Part shown: positions 32,197 to 41,055 of the stretch, in pieces
How the letters are laid out: the number at the start of each line of letters is the position of its first letter
Numbering within the stretch: the stretch's first letter is position 1
Assembly: GCF_003054555.1 (NCBI RefSeq)
Contig: NZ_CP026304.1
Coordinates: 4,402,001 to 4,466,000, forward strand
Length of the DNA: 64,000 nt
Source of the DNA: Streptomyces lunaelactis
GTDB taxonomy: Bacteria > Actinomycetota > Actinomycetes > Streptomycetales > Streptomycetaceae
Reading direction: 5' to 3'
The notes under the pieces: model-generated
What the model was told of the DNA's origin: nothing
Database searches by the model: none
The model's input: only the letters and a program-made list of their open reading frames with translations
Translations under genes and position numbers: made by a program

Positions 32197-35061
32197 TCAG
32201 GTGGCCGCGCGGCGGGACAGTGCCCCGCGGGAGCGGGTGACCAGTGCCGCCAGGATCGCCGCGCCCACCGGGACCGCGACCAGCAGCGCGGCCAGCGTCG
32301 CCCAGGGGACGATGATCGGCACGTGCGGCGGTGTCTGCATGCTGCCGAAGCCCTGGTCAAGCGCGTCCTGGTACCACTTGAGCTGCTGGCGCTTCTCGGT
32401 GAGCCGCAGCCCGATCGCCGGCAGTACACCCGCCGCCGAGCCGAGCAGCACACCCATAGCTGCCACCACACCGCACTGGAATCCGCTGAGCGTCCTGCGG
32501 ACCCGCGGCGGTGCGCCGACCGCCGCGAGGGTCTTCAGATCGGCCTCGGCATCGGCCTGGGCGAGGCCCGTTGCGATACCGGCCGCACCGATGGTGATCA
32601 GTCCGGCGAAGACGGTCAGTGCCAGCAGGATGATGCTGTTGTCGCTGGTATAGCCCTCCTCGATGTTGAGACTGACGTCCGAGCCGGTCTTGTCCAGCTC
32701 GCCGGAGAGCCGCTGGCGCTGCTCGCTGCTCGGCATCTTGTCGGTGGAGAAGTACGCACCCAGCGGCACTGTGGCCATGCCCGAGGCCTTGACCGCGGCG
32801 GGCGGCACGATCATCGCGATGCCGTACGAGTTCGTCTCAGCGGCGGCCTGGTGCACGCCGAACGACTTGATCTCGCCCGGCGCCTCCTTGCCCTTCTCCG
32901 AGGCCGCGTCGGCCGCCTTGATGTCGGTGACCAGACGGATGCCGATCTTGCCCTTGGCGTCGACGTTGCGCTTGTCGAACGAGACGATCTGCCCCGCCGC
33001 CAGAGCCTTCTCGGCCTCCGCGTCGTCGATCTTCAGCACCTTCAGCAGCTTCGCGTCGCCGACCAGCACACCGCTGTCGGCATAGACCCCACCGCCCCCG
33101 ACCTCCTTGCAGCGCCAGTCGTCGCCGAGCTTGCGCCGTTCGGCCTTGCTGAACTTCGCCGCGGGGTCCTCGTCCGGGCGCGCCGGGTCGGTCTTCCACA
33201 GCGGGCATTCGTTGGCCGTGGGCACGACCACTTCGTAGCGGCCGCAGCCCTCCCCGTCGCCGTACATCGGGCAGTTGGGCTTGCCGACCGAGATCCGGTC
33301 CACATCGGCCCGTACGTCGATGGGCAGCAGCTTCTGCACGGTGGCACGCACCGACGGGACGTCCCGTCCGCCGGCCTCGTCGAGCATCACCGAGACCGCG
33401 CCGTAGGGCAGACGTGCCGTGTACTGGGCCTCGCCCTGCGCGTCCGCGCTCGCGGCGTACGTCGCCACGGCGACCGTGCCCGCGACGGCTGCCAGCACCG
33501 CGGCGACGGCGGGAGCCGTACGGCCCCGGTTGCGTACCGCGTCGCGCAGCGCGAGCCGCGGGGAGAGCGGCAGGATGCGCCCGGTCCTGCCGAACAGGCC
33601 CACCAGGGCGGGGGTCAGCGCGACCACGCCCAGCTCGGCGAGGGCGCTGCCGCCCGCGACAACGATGAACTGGTCGGTCATCGTCGACCCGTAGAGCGCG
33701 ACCGCCGCGCCCAGAATGACCGCGATCAGCCCGATCACCGGGAGCACCCGGCTGCTCTTCCGTACGCCACGGCGTCCGGTGAGCGAGGCCAGCACGGTCT
33801 GCCGGGACGAGGTGATGGCCGGGACGATCGCCGCCATCAGGCCTGTGACCACGGCGAGCAGCCCGATGCCGAGGAGCTCGAGCGGCCGTATGTCGAAGCT
33901 GCCGAAGCGCTTGCCCATGTAGTCCTCGAGCAGCGGCCGCAGCGCGAAGGTGAGAAGCAGGCCGAGGATCGTGCCGACCACGGCGGCGGCGACGCCGATC
34001 ACCAGACCGCCGGCGAGGACGATGGCACGGATATGGCGGCGGTCGCCGCCGTTGGCGCCGACCAGGCCGAGCTGGCGGCGTGAACGCCGGGCGCCGACCG
34101 CGAAGGCGGGCCCTGCCAGCAGGCAGATCTCCAGCATGGCGAGGCCGACGACGGTACCCACCGCCGCGAGGGCCGCGGCCTTGGCGGCCGTGCTCTCCTC
34201 GAAGTCGCCCCAGCCCTCTTCCTGGTAGATCGGCACCTCGGACCTGGCAGGCGGGTCGAGAGCCACGACGCGCGAATTGACCGTCACGCCCTTGGCGTTG
34301 ACCTCCTTGACCATGTTCCACGTGAAACCACCGGCAAGGGACACCAGATGCGTGGTGCTCGGCTCCGAACCGGGCAGCCCGGCCTTTTCGAGGGCCTTGC
34401 CGAGCGGCGCGAGCACCGCGCCCGGGAGCGCGTTGACCTGGTCGGTTTTGAGCGAGCCCGGGAGTTCGTACGCGCCGACGATCTTGTACTCGCGGTCGAG
34501 GCCGCGTGCCGCAAGGGCGGAGCCCACCTTCAGGCCGCTGCTCTCCAGGAAGTGCGTGGTCGCGGCGACCTCGTCGGCCTTCTGCGGGAGCCGGCCGCGG
34601 TCGACGGCCAGGAGGCCCTTGGCCATCGGGTCCGAGGCCTTGAGCTCACGGATCTCGGTGTTCAGCAGGCCGTGCGTGGTGCGCAGCTTGGCCGAACCGA
34701 TCGAGTCGGTCAGGAACTTGGCGCCGGCAGGCAGCACCTTCCTGATGTCCGTCCTGCCCTCGGGCCACGGCTTGCCGTCGAAGTCCCCCACCGGCACATA
34801 GCTTTCGGCGTCCGGGGACTGCTTGACGGGCACCCCGCCCAGGCCGGGGTCGGTCAGCCGGGCATCGGCGCCACCCAGCGAACGCTCAAGGCCCTGCTCC
34901 GTGGAGAGCTCGGCGCTGCGCAGGGTCACATCCGCGGCGCTCACGCCGAGGATGGGCAGGGCGATCATGGCGAGGACGAGGAAGCTGCGTCCCTTGAAGC
35001 GCCAGGCGTCACGGCGGGCGATCCGGATCGCCGCCCGCCAGGAGTGGTACCAGGTGATCAC
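32197..35061 (-). CDS. FtsX-like ABC transporter permease
   Basis: A 954-residue MacB/FtsX-type permease with two FtsX-like halves. After a cytoplasmic start (AARRDAWRFKGRSF-like amphipathic region) come one membrane helix (about 28-48), a large outer domain (about 50-300), a cluster of three helices, a second lead helix with another outer domain (about 560-815), and three final helices. The GTG start overlaps the ATPase stop (GTGA). The substrate is unknown; such pairs export peptides, lipids or antibiotics, or control cell-wall hydrolases. A parS-like site lies within the coding sequence. Confidence 0.93.
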   Translation of the reverse strand: MITWYHSWRAAIRIARRDAWRFKGRSFLVLAMIALPILGVSAADVTLRSAELSTEQGLERSLGGADARLTDPGLGGVPVKQSPDAESYVPVGDFDGKPWPEGRTDIRKVLPAGAKFLTDSIGSAKLRTTHGLLNTEIRELKASDPMAKGLLAVDRGRLPQKADEVAATTHFLESSGLKVGSALAARGLDREYKIVGAYELPGSLKTDQVNALPGAVLAPLGKALEKAGLPGSEPSTTHLVSLAGGFTWNMVKEVNAKGVTVNSRVVALDPPARSEVPIYQEEGWGDFEESTAAKAAALAAVGTVVGLAMLEICLLAGPAFAVGARRSRRQLGLVGANGGDRRHIRAIVLAGGLVIGVAAAVVGTILGLLLTFALRPLLEDYMGKRFGSFDIRPLELLGIGLLAVVTGLMAAIVPAITSSRQTVLASLTGRRGVRKSSRVLPVIGLIAVILGAAVALYGSTMTDQFIVVAGGSALAELGVVALTPALVGLFGRTGRILPLSPRLALRDAVRNRGRTAPAVAAVLAAVAGTVAVATYAASADAQGEAQYTARLPYGAVSVMLDEAGGRDVPSVRATVQKLLPIDVRADVDRISVGKPNCPMYGDGEGCGRYEVVVPTANECPLWKTDPARPDEDPAAKFSKAERRKLGDDWRCKEVGGGGVYADSGVLVGDAKLLKVLKIDDAEAEKALAAGQIVSFDKRNVDAKGKIGIRLVTDIKAADAASEKGKEAPGEIKSFGVHQAAAETNSYGIAMIVPPAAVKASGMATVPLGAYFSTDKMPSSEQRQRLSGELDKTGSDVSLNIEEGYTSDNSIILLALTVFAGLITIGAAGIATGLAQADAEADLKTLAAVGAPPRVRRTLSGFQCGVVAAMGVLLGSAAGVLPAIGLRLTEKRQQLKWYQDALDQGFGSMQTPPHVPIIVPWATLAALLVAVPVGAAILAALVTRSRGALSRRAAT
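34315..34328. other. parS-like site (one mismatch) within the permease gene
   Basis: GTTCCACGTGAAAC differs from the consensus parS palindrome at a single base. ParB may still bind it weakly. Confidence 0.7.
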
Positions 35062-35819
35062 AGCTCGGCCGCCTGGCCGGAGAGCAGCGAGTCGGCCTGG
35101 CTGCGGATGGTCTGGTCGACGACGGCGCCGTCGCGCAGGAAGACCACGCGGTCCGCCCAGGCCGCGAAGCGCGGTTCGTGGGTGACGAGAATGCCGGCCG
35201 CGCCGCCGTCGCAGCGCGAGCGCAGCAGAGCGAGGACGGACTCGCCGGTCTCGGAGTCCAGAGCGCCGGTCGGCTCGTCGGCGAGTACGAGGCGCCGCTC
35301 ACCGACCAGGGCGCGGGCGATGGCCACCCGCTGCTGCTGACCGCCCGACATCTCGTCGGGGAACCGGTCGGCGAGCTGACCGAGGTCCATCTCCTCCAGC
35401 GCGGCGACGGCCTCGCCATGGGCCTTGCGCGCGGAGATGCCGTCGAGTTCGCGCGGCAGGGCGACGTTCTCGGCGGCGGTGAGGGCCGGGATGAGGTTGT
35501 AGTCCTGGAAGACATAGCCGATGCTGCGGCGGCGCAGGGCGGCGAGCGTCTTGCGGTCGGCGGTGGTGATGTCGGTGTTCTCGACAATCACCCGTCCCGA
35601 GGTGGGGACGTCGAGACCGCCCGCGATGGTGAGCAGCGTGGACTTGCCGGAGCCCGACGGGCCCATGACGGCGACGAGTTCGCCGGGGAAGACATCGAGG
35701 TTGATGCCGCGCAGGGCGTGCACCTCGGTGGCGCCGCTGCCGTGGACGCGGGTCAGTTGCTGGAGTTGCAGCACGGGCTGCTGTGACGACGGTGACGGCT
35801 GTGAATGCTGATCGGACAT
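35058..35819 (-). CDS. ABC transporter ATP-binding protein (LolD/MacB class)
   Basis: A 253-residue ATPase with Walker A GPSGSGKST at 53-61, Q-loop FQDYNLIPALT, signature SGGQQQR from 158, Walker B LVLADEPTG with Glu182, and a switch His in VTHEPR. It partners the overlapping FtsX-like permease. A PadR regulator gene upstream on the same strand probably controls the pair. Confidence 0.95.
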   Translation of the reverse strand: MSDQHSQPSPSSQQPVLQLQQLTRVHGSGATEVHALRGINLDVFPGELVAVMGPSGSGKSTLLTIAGGLDVPTSGRVIVENTDITTADRKTLAALRRRSIGYVFQDYNLIPALTAAENVALPRELDGISARKAHGEAVAALEEMDLGQLADRFPDEMSGGQQQRVAIARALVGERRLVLADEPTGALDSETGESVLALLRSRCDGGAAGILVTHEPRFAAWADRVVFLRDGAVVDQTIRSQADSLLSGQAAEL

Positions 35820-35850
35820 GGGAAGGGTCCCCCCTTGGACGGACGGCGTG

Positions 35851-35895
35851 CGTACGGGCGGTACGAGCGGTACGGGCGGTACGAGCGGTACGAGT
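35851..35895. repeat. 9-bp tandem repeat between padR-type and ABC genes
   Basis: Five near-copies of GGTACGRGC in the 153-bp gap upstream of the ABC ATPase gene. No gene is seen in the gap. The repeat may be slippage-prone or a regulator array. Confidence 0.8.
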
Positions 35896-35972
35896 CGGGT
35901 GTACGGAACGGATACGAAGAGGTGAGCGGTAAGCCTGGGTGGTGCCGCGGCGGCCGGTCCCGGTCCCGCGGA

Positions 35973-36677
35973 CTACGTCGGCGGCGGCGCGTGCCGAGCG
36001 TGCGCCGCAGACGCGGGCCGGCCCGGTGAGTCCGGCCGGCCCGGCGAGTCCGACGGTGCCGGGGGCGCGATCAGGGCAGCGCCCGCCGGCGGCCCGGCCG
36101 GGTCGGCTGCCCTCTCGCCTCCCCGATCGGCCGTCGCGGAGATCCGGATGAGCCGGACTTCGCAGTGGTCGAGCCAGCGCGCCTCGGCCTCGGTCTGGAA
36201 GATCAGTTGCTCCAGGACGAGCAGCCAGGCCACGTCGTCCCGCTCCTGCGGGCCGCCGCTCTCGATGGCGGCGAGTGCCTGCGCCTTGAGCCGGGTGTAG
36301 TCCTGCATCGCCTTCACGGTGTGGTGCCGCTGGGACTGGATGACGGCACGGATGTCCACGCCGGGCGCGCCGACCGCCATCGCGAGCTTGATGGCCAGCT
36401 CGTCCCGGGGCGGACTGCTGCGGTCCACGGGCGTCGTGAACCAGCTCTTCAGCTCGCTGCGCCCGGTATCGGTGATGACGTACAGAGCGTGGCCGGCGTC
36501 GTCCTCGCCGCCCTGCGCGACCATGCCGTCGCGCTCCAGGCGGTTGAGGGTCGTATAGACCTGGCCGACGTTGAGCGGCCAGGTGGCACCGGTGCGCGAC
36601 TCGAACTCCGTACGGAGCTGAGAGCCGTAGCGAGGCCCACGCTCAAGGAGGGCGAGAAGCCCGTGGCGAATCGACAT
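35973..36677 (-). CDS. PadR-family transcriptional regulator
   Basis: A 234-residue regulator starting at ATG 36677 (MSIRHGLLALLERGPRYGSQ), the usual PadR opening. A winged helix (about 1-90, with NVGQVYTTLNRLERDGMV) is followed by a helical dimer domain and a Pro/Ala-rich tail of about 45 residues. An ACATAC-N3-GTATGT palindrome spans its start codon, indicating autorepression. It probably represses the ABC exporter genes downstream. Confidence 0.93.
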   Translation of the reverse strand: MSIRHGLLALLERGPRYGSQLRTEFESRTGATWPLNVGQVYTTLNRLERDGMVAQGGEDDAGHALYVITDTGRSELKSWFTTPVDRSSPPRDELAIKLAMAVGAPGVDIRAVIQSQRHHTVKAMQDYTRLKAQALAAIESGGPQERDDVAWLLVLEQLIFQTEAEARWLDHCEVRLIRISATADRGGERAADPAGPPAGAALIAPPAPSDSPGRPDSPGRPASAAHARHAPPPT

Positions 36678-36688
36678 ACTCAGTATGT
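36674..36688. promoter_or_regulatory. PadR-type operator spanning the regulator's start codon
   Basis: ACATACTCAGTATGT: a perfect 6-bp inverted repeat with a 3-base centre, overlapping the ATG at 36677-36675. Further GTATAC/GGTAT half-sites lie just upstream (36685-36700). Confidence 0.7.
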
Positions 36689-36761
36689 ATACCGGGTATG
36701 CCAGCCGCGGCAACCACCGAGAGGCGGAGTCTGTGCGTCCGTCTTGAGGGGGACATGGTGA

Positions 36762-37301
36762 TCAGCGGCGCCTCAGCCGCACCCCCAGGAAGCCGATTCC
36801 GAGCCCCATGAGCGCCATCCCGGCCCCCAGCGACAGCGGGGAGATCTGGCGCCCGACCGCCTCGGGGACCGTCTGCGGTGCCTGCTGACGTGCGGCGGCC
36901 GGTGGGGAGGCCGACGGGGTGGGCGGCACGGACACCACCGCCTCCTCAAGCTCATCCGTCTCGAGTTCCTCATCCTCCACAGGAGGGGGCTTCGACGCGG
37001 ACGGCCGCGTACGGGACGGAGCGGCCGAGGGGGAAGCGGATACGGAAGGGGACGCGGAGTCAGGGCCGGACGGCGTACGGACGGCGCTCGGGGACGTACT
37101 CGGGCTCGGGCTCCGGGACGGCCGTCCGGGCCGCGGGCGGCCCTCGCCGGCCGGCCGCCCGGCGAGCGAGGACGAGACGCTGGGCGTGGCCGTGGGAGAA
37201 GGGGCGGGGTCCTCGGACTCCTCGGCGTACGCGTGGGGCGCGGCCACCAGCAGGAGCGACGCGACCGTGATCGCGCACTGAGTGCGGAGCGTTGGAGTCA
37301 C
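36762..37301 (-). CDS. Secreted, membrane-anchored Ser/Pro/Thr-rich protein
   Basis: A 179-residue protein from the GTG at 37301, with a GAGGGGG ribosome site. A Sec signal peptide (about 1-26, ending APHAYA) is followed by a long low-complexity Ser/Pro/Thr/Arg stretch, an acidic patch (VEDEELETDELEE) and a C-terminal helix (about 153-174) ending LRRR. There is no LPxTG sortase signal; the basic tail suggests simple membrane anchoring. The function is unknown. Confidence 0.8.
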   Translation of the reverse strand: MTPTLRTQCAITVASLLLVAAPHAYAEESEDPAPSPTATPSVSSSLAGRPAGEGRPRPGRPSRSPSPSTSPSAVRTPSGPDSASPSVSASPSAAPSRTRPSASKPPPVEDEELETDELEEAVVSVPPTPSASPPAAARQQAPQTVPEAVGRQISPLSLGAGMALMGLGIGFLGVRLRRR

Positions 37302-37418
37302 CGGGTGACCCCCTCCCGTGCCGAGCCGCCGAGATATCGGACTCAGCGTCACATACCATGACACTTCCGGCATCTCGGGCGGACGCCGCGCGGAGCGGAC
37401 GGGAAAACGGCAACGGAA

Positions 37419-37451
37419 ACGGCCCGGCACGCGCGCTGCGTGCCGGGCCGT
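37419..37451. terminator. Hairpin downstream of the PASTA kinase gene
   Basis: A perfect 14-bp stem (ACGGCCCGGCACGC, arms 37419-37432 and 37438-37451) 27 bases beyond the leftward kinase stop. Confidence 0.85.
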
Positions 37452-37478
37452 TCCTGGGACATGGGAAAGCTGTGAGGG

Positions 37479-39122
37479 TCACCCCGACTGGCCGGTGGAG
37501 ACCCTCAGCTCGAACTCCGCGTTCTTCGGCACGACGGGCGAGCCCTGCCTGGGGAACTGCTCGATGACCGCGTCCTTGGCGTACTGAGGGTTGTCCACCT
37601 CGGTCACCGTCCAGGTCCAGCCGGCTGCCCGCAGGCACTCCTTCACCGAGAGGAGGTCCTTGTACGTGACGTCGGGGGCCTGGACCTTCGAGGGGTCCGT
37701 GCCGTCCTCCGTCGCGTCCGTGCACTCCGTCGTCTCGATGGTCCGCGTGCGGTCCGGCGGGACGACCCCCGCCGTGTCGGCCGACTCGCTCGAGCTCGGG
37801 TCCCCGCCCGCGTTGTCCCCGCCGCCCGAGTCCTTGTTCAGTGTGATCGCCGTGATCAGGCCGCCGACCGCCAGCAGCGCCACCACGACCGCGCCCACGA
37901 TGACCGGCATGTTCCGCTTGCCGCCCCCGGCGCTGCCGCCCGAAGCCGTCGTCGAATGCGGGGCCATGGTGTACGGCGGCGGCGTCGAGGCCGGCGTCCC
38001 GTAGGCCGGTGCCGGAGCGGGCGTCTGCGGGTACCCGTAGTGCGGCGCGGGAGCCGGCGTCGGCGCCGGGGTCGGCGGGCCGTACGGGCCGGGCTGGTAC
38101 GGCGTCTGCACGCTCTGCGGCGCCGGGGCCGACTGGGCCAGCGGCGGGAACACCGCGGAACCCACCCCCGCGCCACTCGTCGACGGCGCGCCACCGATGA
38201 TCACCGGGGCGCCCGTGTGACCGGCGCCCGCCACCCGCGCGATCTCGTCGCGCATCGCGGCGGCGCTCGGGAAACGCTCGTTCGGGTTCTTCTTCAGCGC
38301 GCGGGCGACCAGCGCGTCCATCGCCGGAGTGATGGAGCGGTTGATCGTGGACGGAGCGACCGGCTCCTCCTGTACATGCGCGTACGCGATCGCCAGCGGC
38401 GAGTCCGCGTCGAACGGGATCCGCCCCGTCAGCAGCTGGAACAGCATGATGCCGACCGAGTACAGGTCGGATCGCGCATCCACGCCGCGTCCCAGCGCCT
38501 GCTCCGGCGACAGATACTGCGGCGTACCGACCACCATGCCGGTCTGCGTCATCGAGGTGACGCCCGACTGCATGGCCCGCGCGATGCCGAAGTCCATCAC
38601 CTTGACGATGCCGCGCTTGGTCATCATCACGTTGCCGGGCTTGATGTCGCGGTGGACCAGGCCCATTTCATGGCTGGACTCCAGCGCGGCCAGCACATCG
38701 GCCGTCACCTTCAGCGCCTTGTCGGCCGGCATCGCGCCGTACTGCTGAATGTCCGCCTGCAGTACGGATCCGAGGGGCTGGCCCTCGACGTACTCCATGA
38801 CGATGTACGGCATCAGCGCGCCGGAGCCCGCGGCGGAGCCGCGTTCTGTCAGCGTGTCCTCACCGGTGTCGAAGACCGACACGATGTTGGTGTGCGAGAG
38901 CTTCGCGACGGCCTGCGCCTCGCGCCGGAACCGCTCGCGGAACGACTGCTCGCGTCCCAGTTCGGTGTGGAGCGTCTTGATGGCGACCTGGCGGTCCAGC
39001 GCCGAGTCGTACGCCAGATACACCGAGGCCATGCCGCCTTCGCCGAGCAGGTCGCGGAGTTGATACCGCCCGCCGGCGACCGAACCTCCCGCATAGCGGC
39101 CCTGTGCGCCGTCCTGGCTCAT
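37479..39122 (-). CDS. Membrane Ser/Thr protein kinase with one PASTA domain
   Basis: A 547-residue Hanks-type kinase starting at ATG 39122 (AGGGGG upstream). The kinase domain (about 20-285) has GEGGMASVY, Lys49, HRDIKPGN with catalytic Asp159, DFG at 177-179 and an activation loop rich in Thr (TSMTQTGMVVGTPQYLSPEQ). A Pro/Ala/Tyr-rich linker, one membrane helix (about 423-445) and a single C-terminal PASTA domain (about 480-545), a likely muropeptide or lipid II sensor, follow. It is divergent from a second kinase gene. Confidence 0.95.
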   Translation of the reverse strand: MSQDGAQGRYAGGSVAGGRYQLRDLLGEGGMASVYLAYDSALDRQVAIKTLHTELGREQSFRERFRREAQAVAKLSHTNIVSVFDTGEDTLTERGSAAGSGALMPYIVMEYVEGQPLGSVLQADIQQYGAMPADKALKVTADVLAALESSHEMGLVHRDIKPGNVMMTKRGIVKVMDFGIARAMQSGVTSMTQTGMVVGTPQYLSPEQALGRGVDARSDLYSVGIMLFQLLTGRIPFDADSPLAIAYAHVQEEPVAPSTINRSITPAMDALVARALKKNPNERFPSAAAMRDEIARVAGAGHTGAPVIIGGAPSTSGAGVGSAVFPPLAQSAPAPQSVQTPYQPGPYGPPTPAPTPAPAPHYGYPQTPAPAPAYGTPASTPPPYTMAPHSTTASGGSAGGGKRNMPVIVGAVVVALLAVGGLITAITLNKDSGGGDNAGGDPSSSESADTAGVVPPDRTRTIETTECTDATEDGTDPSKVQAPDVTYKDLLSVKECLRAAGWTWTVTEVDNPQYAKDAVIEQFPRQGSPVVPKNAEFELRVSTGQSG

Positions 39123-39438
39123 GCTGTGCTTCCCCCTCGGCGCGTAAGACCCGCGACCCGTCTTGCGTGATCCGTATGTACGTGGCAAGTCTGCCCGAGG
39201 GGTCCGACACGTCAAGCCAGGTGCCCGTTCCGTGACCGTACGCACAAGAAGAGACTCGGAAGCGTTACAGGAAAAGCGTCGAATTTGCCTGGCCGCACGG
39301 CAGCGGGTTGGATGGCCGGTCCATCTCGAAACGGGCGCGTCGCGCGAAGGCTGTAGCGTGACGTGGCACAGCACCCCGAGGACAGCGAACACCCGCAGGC
39401 ACCTTACGCACGCGGACAGATTACGACGGCGAGGACTG
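39123..39438. promoter_or_regulatory. Divergent promoter region of the two kinase genes
   Basis: No gene in these 316 bases. A leftward promoter candidate is TTGACG (39215-39210) with AGACTT (39192-39187) at 17-bp spacing, about 65 bases before the kinase ATG. No convincing rightward hexamers were found. Confidence 0.45.
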
Positions 39439-40965
39439 ATGGCACCCGAACCCGAAGCAGGCGGAGTGCCGGACTCGGCGGAGAACTGGGGCATCGGCGG
39501 ACTGGTCGGCGACGGCCGCTACCGCCTGACGCACCCTCTGGGACGCGGCGGCATGGCCGAGGTGTTCGCCGCGGAGGACGTACGGCTGGGCCGTACGGTC
39601 GCCGTAAAGCTGCTCCGCTCAGATCTCGCCGAGGACCCCGTCTCCAAGGCGCGTTTCACGCGTGAGGCGCAGTCGGTCGCCGGTCTCAACCACCATGCGG
39701 TGGTGGCTGTCTACGACTCCGGCGAGGACGTGGTGGGCGGCCGGACCGTCCCGTACATCGTCATGGAGCTGGTCGAGGGGCGCACCATCCGCGATCTGCT
39801 GCTCAACGCGGAGGCCCCGCCGCCCGAGCAGGCGCTGATCATCGTCTCCGGTGTCCTCGAGGCTCTCGCGTACTCGCACCAACACGGCATCGTGCACCGT
39901 GACATCAAGCCCGCGAACGTCATCATCACCCACTCCGGTGCGGTGAAGGTGATGGACTTCGGCATCGCGCGTGCCCTGCACGGCGCTCAGTCGACGATGA
40001 CCCAGACCGGCATGGTCATGGGCACCCCGCAGTACCTCTCCCCCGAGCAGGCGCTGGGCAAGGCCGTCGACCGCCGCTCCGATCTGTACGCCACCGGCTG
40101 TCTGCTCTACGAACTGCTCGCCCTGCGGCCCCCGTTCACCGGCGAGACCCCGCTCTCGGTGGTCTACCAGCACGTCCAGGACATCCCGCTGCCGCCCTCC
40201 GAGGTCTCGGACGTGGTGCCGCCGGAGCTCGACGGGCTGGTCATGCGCTCGCTGGCGAAGGACCCGGACGACCGGTTCCAGAGCGCGGAGGAGATGCGCG
40301 GCCTGGTTCAGTACGGGCTGCAGATGCTTCAGCAGCAGGGCAGCCACACCGGCACCTGGAACACCGGTCCCGTCGAGATGCACGACGGCGCCATGACCCC
40401 GGCGATGGGGATGACCGGGCCGACCGCCATGGGCCACCCCGTCCACGGCGAGACCTCGCAGAGCCCGATCCTGCCGCCGATGAACCCGAACGACGGCGGA
40501 TACGACGGTGGTCACCGCGGCGGCAAGGGCGGCGGTCGCGGAAAGATGTGGATCTTCGCGTTCCTCGCGGTCCTCGCCATCGCGGCGGGCGTCGCGTTCG
40601 CGCTGAACAAGGCGAACGGCAACGGCACCACCGACAAGAACGACACGACGGTGACCGAGACCCCGTCGACTCCGGGCGACTCGCCGACTCCGAGCGAGCA
40701 GGACACCGAGCAGAGCGAGGACCCGGACACCTCCACGGGTGGCAATCAGGAGCCGTCGTTCACGCCGTCCTACACCCCGTCGTTCACTCCGTCCGATCCG
40801 CAGACGCCGACGGACGAGCCGACGACATCCGAGCCGACCGAGCCGACCGGCGATCCCACCGACGACCCCACCGAGCCGACGGACGACCCGAGTTCGCCCG
40901 GCAACACGACTGGCGACCCCGGTGACCCGGGCGGGACGGGCGACCCGGGCGGCAACGAGGAGTGA
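39439..40965 (+). CDS. Membrane Ser/Thr protein kinase with Thr/Pro-rich outer tail, no PASTA
   Basis: A 508-residue Hanks-type kinase from ATG 39439 (GAGG upstream). Kinase domain: GRGGMAEVF, Lys57, HRDIKPAN with Asp155, DFG at 173-175, loop STMTQTGMVMGTPQYLSPEQ. After a Gly/Met-rich linker and one membrane helix (about 371-390), the outer part is about 115 residues of Thr, Pro, Asp and Glu repeats (SYTPSFTPSDPQ, EPTEPTGDPTDD). It has no folded sensor domain. Similarity of the kinase domains suggests duplication with the divergent neighbour. Confidence 0.94.
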   Translation: MAPEPEAGGVPDSAENWGIGGLVGDGRYRLTHPLGRGGMAEVFAAEDVRLGRTVAVKLLRSDLAEDPVSKARFTREAQSVAGLNHHAVVAVYDSGEDVVGGRTVPYIVMELVEGRTIRDLLLNAEAPPPEQALIIVSGVLEALAYSHQHGIVHRDIKPANVIITHSGAVKVMDFGIARALHGAQSTMTQTGMVMGTPQYLSPEQALGKAVDRRSDLYATGCLLYELLALRPPFTGETPLSVVYQHVQDIPLPPSEVSDVVPPELDGLVMRSLAKDPDDRFQSAEEMRGLVQYGLQMLQQQGSHTGTWNTGPVEMHDGAMTPAMGMTGPTAMGHPVHGETSQSPILPPMNPNDGGYDGGHRGGKGGGRGKMWIFAFLAVLAIAAGVAFALNKANGNGTTDKNDTTVTETPSTPGDSPTPSEQDTEQSEDPDTSTGGNQEPSFTPSYTPSFTPSDPQTPTDEPTTSEPTEPTGDPTDDPTEPTDDPSSPGNTTGDPGDPGGTGDPGGNEE

Positions 40966-40989
40966 CGCCGGCGCCCAAGCCGGCACAGC

Positions 40990-41055
40990 GTTGACACCGT
41001 TCACCCGGTTGACACCGTTCTCACCAGGTTGACCCCGTTCATCCGGTTCACCCCG
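40990..41055. repeat. Imperfect 18-20-bp tandem repeats after the kinase gene
   Basis: GTTGACACCGTTCACCCG (40990-41007), GTTGACACCGTTCTCACCAG (41008-41027), GTTGACCCCGTTCATCCG (41028-41045) and a partial fourth copy that runs into the last codons of the leftward phosphotransferase gene. Confidence 0.85.

Noticed and set aside
31254..32240. Plus-strand frame that continues the quinone oxidoreductase C-terminus for about 330 codons
   Set aside because: Only its first ~35 codons resemble protein family sequence; the rest is antisense to bpa and crosses a terminator hairpin.
32098..34083. Plus-strand frame of about 660 codons opposite the ABC permease
   Set aside because: No domain; the permease on the other strand has coherent membrane topology and 4-base coupling to its ATPase.
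39645..39660. GTTTCACGCGTGAG in the second kinase gene considered as a parS copy
   Set aside because: The central CACGTG is broken by an inserted CG; the symmetry of parS is lost.
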